This document shows positions 60,420 through 64,000 of a stretch of DNA of 64,000 nt, piece by piece. Source of the DNA: Streptomyces albipurpureus. GTDB taxonomy: Bacteria; Actinomycetota; Actinomycetes; Streptomycetales; Streptomycetaceae. The notes below the pieces were generated by a model, which was given only the letters and a program-made list of their open reading frames with translations, had not been told where the DNA came from and did no database searches. The stretch covers positions 1-64,000 of the forward strand of contig NZ_JAMQAW010000041.1 in NCBI RefSeq assembly GCF_023701525.1, read 5' to 3'. Each line of letters starts with the position of its first letter. Position 1 is the first letter of the stretch. The position numbers and the translations under genes were made by a program.

Positions 60420-61235
60420 TCAACGCACGTCGATGTAGTCCGCCACCGGGGTCGAGCCCGCGGTGCTCGACGTACCCGCGAAGACATAGCGGTAGTAGCC
60501 ATCGGCCGTCGCCTTGACCGTCGTCTTCAGGTTGCCCCTGCTGTCAGACTTGATCGTCTTGACCGTGGTGTAGGCGTTGGAACCCTTCTTGAGGTACTGG
60601 AGCTTCACGGACTGGGCGCCGTAACCCACGTACCTGCCGGAGTCCCAGCTGGCCCGGGTCAGGGCGCCGGTGATCGTGATGGTCTTGTTCTTCTTGACCG
60701 GCTCCGGCGCCGCGTTCACCGTGAGCTTCGCGGCACGCACGATGTTCAGCGTGCTCGCGGAGGCCTTCTCCGTCTCGTTCGCTTCCTCGTCCATGGCGTA
60801 GAGCGCCACCTTCCAGGTGCCGGCCTCCTTGTCCCACAGGTCGAGGGCCGGGTCAATGGTGAAGGTGGCCTTGCAGGTCGGCGTGGTGCCGGCGCCGCAC
60901 TTGGCTTCGAAGTCATCGCTGAACAGGATGGAGTCGGCCTTGTTCAGGTTCTTGCCGCGCCACAGTGCCGCGTCCGCGGTGTAGATGCCCTGCGGGTCAC
61001 TGGCCGTGAAGGACACCGTGACGGTCTTCTTGGCGGTGGTGCCGATGGCCACGGCCTTGCCGCCGCTCACAGCCACCTTCGAGAAGGTCGGGCCACCGGC
61101 CGAGAAGGCCGAGGCGCTCGAACGGGCGGAGGGCCAGGTGCCCGGCTTCGCGTCGTCCGCGTGCGCCATGGGGACTGCCAGACCGGTGAGGGCGAGAGCG
61201 CCGGTCACCACTGCGACAGAAGCACGAATGCGCAT
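60420..61235 (-). CDS. secreted DUF5707/Ig-like protein
   Basis: A 271-aa exported protein with a signal peptide (MRIRASVAVVTGALALTGLAVPMAHA, cleavage after AHA). The mature part is Ig-like beta sandwich: SFSAGGPTFSKVAVSGGKAVA, TFTIDPALDLWDKEAGTWKVALYAMDEE, then a second module RAAKLTVNAAPEPVKKNKTITITGAL and a third module ending YYRYVFAGTSSTAGSTPVADYID. This fits DUF5707-like calcium-regulated surface proteins of Streptomyces. The function is unknown; it is the only gene of its transcription unit. Confidence 0.78.
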   Translation of the reverse strand: MRIRASVAVVTGALALTGLAVPMAHADDAKPGTWPSARSSASAFSAGGPTFSKVAVSGGKAVAIGTTAKKTVTVSFTASDPQGIYTADAALWRGKNLNKADSILFSDDFEAKCGAGTTPTCKATFTIDPALDLWDKEAGTWKVALYAMDEEANETEKASASTLNIVRAAKLTVNAAPEPVKKNKTITITGALTRASWDSGRYVGYGAQSVKLQYLKKGSNAYTTVKTIKSDSRGNLKTTVKATADGYYRYVFAGTSSTAGSTPVADYIDVR

Positions 61236-61718
61236 GTATCTCCCAATTCATGGGGCCACTTCCGGGACGCGACAGGAGCGTCACCAGGGGCCCTGGGTCT
61301 GTCCGAGTCTGCTGACTCAGCAGAACCGACACGGAAAGCGGGTGAAAGGTTGCACACCAGAGTGAAAATTACGTGATAACCGGTTTTACGATCTTGGTAC
61401 CGGTGTAGAAATTCGCCCCGCACTCGCTCCTGTACCCGCCCGCTCGCCCGCTCGCTCGCTCCCGTAGCGGCCCCTCGAACCTCGCCACCGGCCGCTGTCT
61501 CTCCACCGGCCTCTCTCCACCGCCTCTCTACACGGAACGTTCAGAGCGGCCCCGTGTCCATCGGGTCGGCTTACCGGATTGATTTGTACGGACGAGACTC
61601 CGCCCACCAAGACGGCCGGCCCCTCGTACCCCGGGCAGCCGCGCACCGGATGCCGCTCCTCCCGGAACCCGGCAGGGTGATCTTCAGCAGGACTCCCGCA
61701 CAGACAAGGACCCCGCCC
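61236..61718. other. intergenic region
   Basis: A divergent promoter region with an AT-rich patch at 61340-61390 upstream of the DUF5707 gene. A run of CGCTCGCC units lies at 61435-61460. No gene is supported. Confidence 0.4.
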
Positions 61719-62060
61719 ATGTCCGTGATCCCACCACGGCGGCTCGCCAGCGCCGCCGGAGCAGCGCTGCTGACCCTCACCGTCGCGGGTTGCTCCGGCC
61801 TCGGCCGGACCGCCGTGGGTCCTGTCTCCTACGACACCGCCCAGGATCGGCATGCGACGATCCACAGCCCGCTGGTTCGCGGTTGCCACAAGCTGGCCTC
61901 CGCCGGAGCCGTATCCGTCGAGAACGGCAGCCTGGTGGACATCGTGCTGTACCCCACCGCCAATTGCTCCGGCGGTGACACGATCTACGTCGCCACCATG
62001 TCATCGGACGTCATCGCCCCCGGCGCGGCCCCCTGGCGGAGCTTCCGCCTGATCCACTGA
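61719..62060 (+). CDS. small lipoprotein
   Basis: A 113-aa lipoprotein: signal sequence LASAAGAALLTLTVAGCSG, with the lipobox VAGC at the cleavage site. The mature part is small (YDTAQDRHATIHSPLVRGCHKLASAG, VDIVLYPTANCSGG) and has two cysteines that could bridge. Function unknown. The ATG at 61719 has AAGGA 12 nt upstream. Confidence 0.82.
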   Translation: MSVIPPRRLASAAGAALLTLTVAGCSGLGRTAVGPVSYDTAQDRHATIHSPLVRGCHKLASAGAVSVENGSLVDIVLYPTANCSGGDTIYVATMSSDVIAPGAAPWRSFRLIH

Positions 62061-62425
62061 CGGCTCGCGAGACCGACGGACGGCCGTCGCGGCATACTCG
62101 CGCCCCACGCCGGGGCCCGCCCCTGCCGGCCCTCCGCGCGTACTCGCGCGGCTGCGGACGGGCGACGGGTGACAGGGGGACGGGTGCCGGGTGCGCAGTA
62201 CGCCCCCTGGAGAACCAACGAGGTCCCGGACGGGTGCGCGTACGTCTCGTACCGCGCCCCTCCGGGACCTGCTGGAACCACTGTGCAACCTGTACAACCC
62301 GAGGCCGGTGGCCCCCGGCCTCGGGTCGGTCATGAGCCAGGAGCCCGATGGATCTCAGTCCTGGCCGGTAGCTCGTCCTGGTCGGTATCTCAGTCCTGGT
62401 CGGTAGCTCAGTTCTGGCCGGTGGC
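62061..62425. other. intergenic region
   Basis: Between convergent genes. It has the terminator at 62297-62326 and the 18-bp repeats before the Usp stop. No gene. Confidence 0.45.
62297..62326. terminator. bidirectional terminator
   Basis: ACCCGAGGCCGG (62297-62308)/CCGGCCTCGGGT (62315-62326) is a perfect 12-bp stem with a 6-nt loop between the convergent lipoprotein and Usp genes. Confidence 0.75.
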
Positions 62426-62440
62426 TCAGTCCTGGTCGAG
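62353..62440. repeat. 18-bp imperfect tandem repeats
   Basis: Five copies of about 18 bp with the core CTCAGTCCTGGTCGGTAG. The last copy runs into the end of the Usp gene. Confidence 0.8.
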
Positions 62441-63316
62441 CTGACCGGCTCGCACCACCGCGACCGGGCAGTTCGCATGGTGCAGGGCCGCCTGGCTGAC
62501 CGAGCCCAGCAACAGCCCGGCGAAGCCACCACGGCCACGCGCCCCGACGACCAGCAGCTGTGCGGCCCCACTGGCCTCGATCAGCGCCTGACGGGGGCGG
62601 TTGCGCACCAACTGGCGGCGTACGGTCACATCCGGGTACTTCGCCTGCCAACCCGAGAGCGCCTCGGCGAGAACCCGCTCCTCCGTGCTCTGGAGCCGGT
62701 CGAGATCATCCACCAGATTGTCCGGGTGCCCGGGGTCATCATCGCCACGCTCACTCCATGAGCCCCACGCGTGCAGGGCGACCAGATCGGCGCCTCGCAG
62801 CGATGCCTCGGCGAACGCGAAGCCCACCGCCGCCTCCGCCTGGGGAGAACCGTCGGCGGCCAGCAGCACGGGACCCGTCGGATCGGGGGCGCCACGGACC
62901 ACCAGCACCGGGCAGCGACCGTAGGTGGAGAGATGCACCGCCGTGGAACCGACGAGCAGACCGATGAAGCCGCCCATGCCCCGACTGCCGACCACCACGA
63001 GGGAAGCCGTTCGGGACTGGGCCTCCAACACGGCCAGGGGCTCACCGGTGATGAGGTCTTGGGTGACCTCCACATCCGGCGCGGCGGCACGGGCACGTGC
63101 CACCGCCTCATCCAGTGTTCGCACGGCGAGATTGCGGAGTCCGCCATCGGCCGGGCCCATGGCCGATGGGCCGAGCGAGACATGCATCTTCGGCCAGATG
63201 AACGCGTGCACCACATGGAGCCCAACACCGCGGATCTGAGCCTCGTGTGCTGCCGTATCGACCGCGGACAGGCTCGACTGCGAGCCATCCACTCCAACGA
63301 CGACTGGTCCGTTCAT
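62426..63316 (-). CDS. universal stress protein with two UspA domains
   Basis: A 296-aa protein with two tandem UspA domains. Each has the ATP-binding motif G2xG9xG(S/T): GSRGMGGFIGLLVGSTA in the first and GARGRGGFAGLLLGSVS in the second; the domain starts are VVVGVDGSQSSL and VLLAADGSPQAE. Such tandem Usps are frequent in actinomycetes and respond to starvation or hypoxia. The ATG 63316 follows GGGAG by 7 nt. Confidence 0.92.
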   Translation of the reverse strand: MNGPVVVGVDGSQSSLSAVDTAAHEAQIRGVGLHVVHAFIWPKMHVSLGPSAMGPADGGLRNLAVRTLDEAVARARAAAPDVEVTQDLITGEPLAVLEAQSRTASLVVVGSRGMGGFIGLLVGSTAVHLSTYGRCPVLVVRGAPDPTGPVLLAADGSPQAEAAVGFAFAEASLRGADLVALHAWGSWSERGDDDPGHPDNLVDDLDRLQSTEERVLAEALSGWQAKYPDVTVRRQLVRNRPRQALIEASGAAQLLVVGARGRGGFAGLLLGSVSQAALHHANCPVAVVRAGQLDQD

Positions 63317-63723
63317 CACTGCGCTCCCATCTCCACTCGTTGCACGACCGCCCTGGCATACGGGCGGCCCGCCGGGACGGGCGGCGGATCTGGCCGCTCT
63401 ACCACCCGCACACCAGGTGCGGGCGGTGGCCGTCCCGCTTTCAGTCTCAACCCGATCGTCCGTGACTGTCAGGGGCCGAATGACCATGATCGGGGGGCCG
63501 ATCAGCCCTCCGGTGCCCCGCTGAAGCCCTCTTCGGCAACTGTCCGGCGAGTCCGGGGGGACTCACTGGACACGCCCTCACCGACAGTACTCCCGGAGGC
63601 TGGCCGCCGTGATACACCACGAGGCGCGGGAGGGGCGGAGTGGAGGATCACGGCGGCTGACCCTCTCACCGGGCCTCCGCCAACGGTGACCAGCCTGGGG
63701 TGAAGACATGGTGTGATGATGTC

Positions 63724-64000
63724 GTGAACCGCGCTGTCGAAGAGACCAACCGCCGCATGCTTCGGGCCCGGGATGCGATGGACCGGGCCTATGCGCAGGC
63801 GTTGGACGTCCCTGGTCTGGCCCGGATCGCCCATGTGTCTCCGGCACACTTCACCCGCACCTTCCGGGCCACCTTCGGCGAGACGCCACACCGCTACCTA
63901 CAGCGGCGGCGGGTCGAGCGCGCGATGTTCCTGCTGCGGGAGACCGATCGCAGCGTGACGGAGATCTGCTTCGAAGTCGGCTTCGGCAGCCCGGGGACCT
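63724..64000 (+). CDS. AraC-family HTH regulator, partial
   Basis: The first 92 codons of an AraC/XylS-type DNA-binding protein. The first HTH includes ALDVPGLARIAHVSPAHFTRTF; the linker is GETPHRYLQRRRVERAMFLL, and the second helix pair starts VTEICFEVGFGSPG, the AraC signature, where the window ends. It begins directly with the HTH, so this is a short regulator without an N-terminal effector domain, of the ferric-iron or SoxS-like type. GTG at 63724 is the start. Confidence 0.85.
   Translation, partial: MNRAVEETNRRMLRARDAMDRAYAQALDVPGLARIAHVSPAHFTRTFRATFGETPHRYLQRRRVERAMFLLRETDRSVTEICFEVGFGSPGT

Overview
The window is high-GC DNA (roughly 70 % overall) with GTG starts, GNN-rich codon use and gene families typical of Streptomyces or a close actinomycete: KorSA-like GntR repressors, DUF2637, DUF6284 and DUF6243 proteins, PaaX and MerR regulators, DoxX and SHOCT proteins, a cspA cold-shock block and a RiPP cluster. 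The species cannot be read from the sequence alone.

1 to 19.1 kb is a mobile-element landing zone. The 3' half of a tRNA-Gly gene (anticodon CCC) occurs four times on the + strand (7005, 14888, 17230, 19039), each time without the 5' half, so four integrated elements lie head to tail. Element A (before 1 to 7.05 kb) is an AICE-like integrated plasmid: a minus-strand operon of 4-nt-overlapping genes (DUF6284, DUF6303, unknown, Pycsar-effector-like, 51-aa protein, DUF2637, frameshifted DNA methylase) diverging from a GntR repressor gene with two perfect 16-bp operators, then a YdcF-like protein, a HEPN-like protein and a 38-aa gene. Element B (7.05 to 14.93 kb) has a Phd/VapC module and an IS5-family element. 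The IS transposase is split by a 4.9-kb group II intron that itself contains a second group II intron. Element C (14.93 to 17.27 kb) has an N-terminally truncated integrase and a three-gene toxin-antitoxin-chaperone candidate (HicA-like, HTH protein, SecB-like). Element D (17.27 to 19.08 kb) has one membrane/coiled-coil gene.

19.1 to 33.9 kb holds chromosomal accessory genes: DUF6243, a large secreted FG-GAP protein, a TerD-VWA protein, remnants of an integrase, a nucleotidyltransferase toxin and a DUF2399 protein, a secreted subtilase, and then a compact RiPP cluster. The RiPP operon runs on the minus strand from a 24-codon precursor gene (33201) through a strong hairpin to a HExxH maturase, a YcaO enzyme, a methyltransferase, a cytochrome P450 and its ferredoxin. 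The precursor has no Cys, Ser or Thr, so azole formation is excluded and another YcaO chemistry is implied.

33.9 to 47.5 kb: a CPA-type antiporter, the cold-shock block (cspA, DEAD-box helicase, CBS protein, small conserved protein), a MerR regulator with a perfect stem-loop in its leader, a coupled GNAT/PaaX pair, DUF418, a Tat-type DJ-1/PfpI protein, a SHOCT protein and a DoxX protein.

47.9 to 56.4 kb is a five-gene + strand conflict-system operon: a SLATT/DUF4231-like membrane protein, a TIR protein, a MoxR-type AAA ATPase, a vWA-like protein with a degenerate MIDAS, and a 1315-aa TPR-CHAT protease. It is followed by a one-spacer type I-E CRISPR remnant without cas genes. The last part holds a YqhA-IstB chimeric gene, a polyprenyl synthase coupled to an unknown helical protein, secreted and lipoprotein genes, a tandem universal stress protein and the start of an AraC-type regulator cut by the window end.
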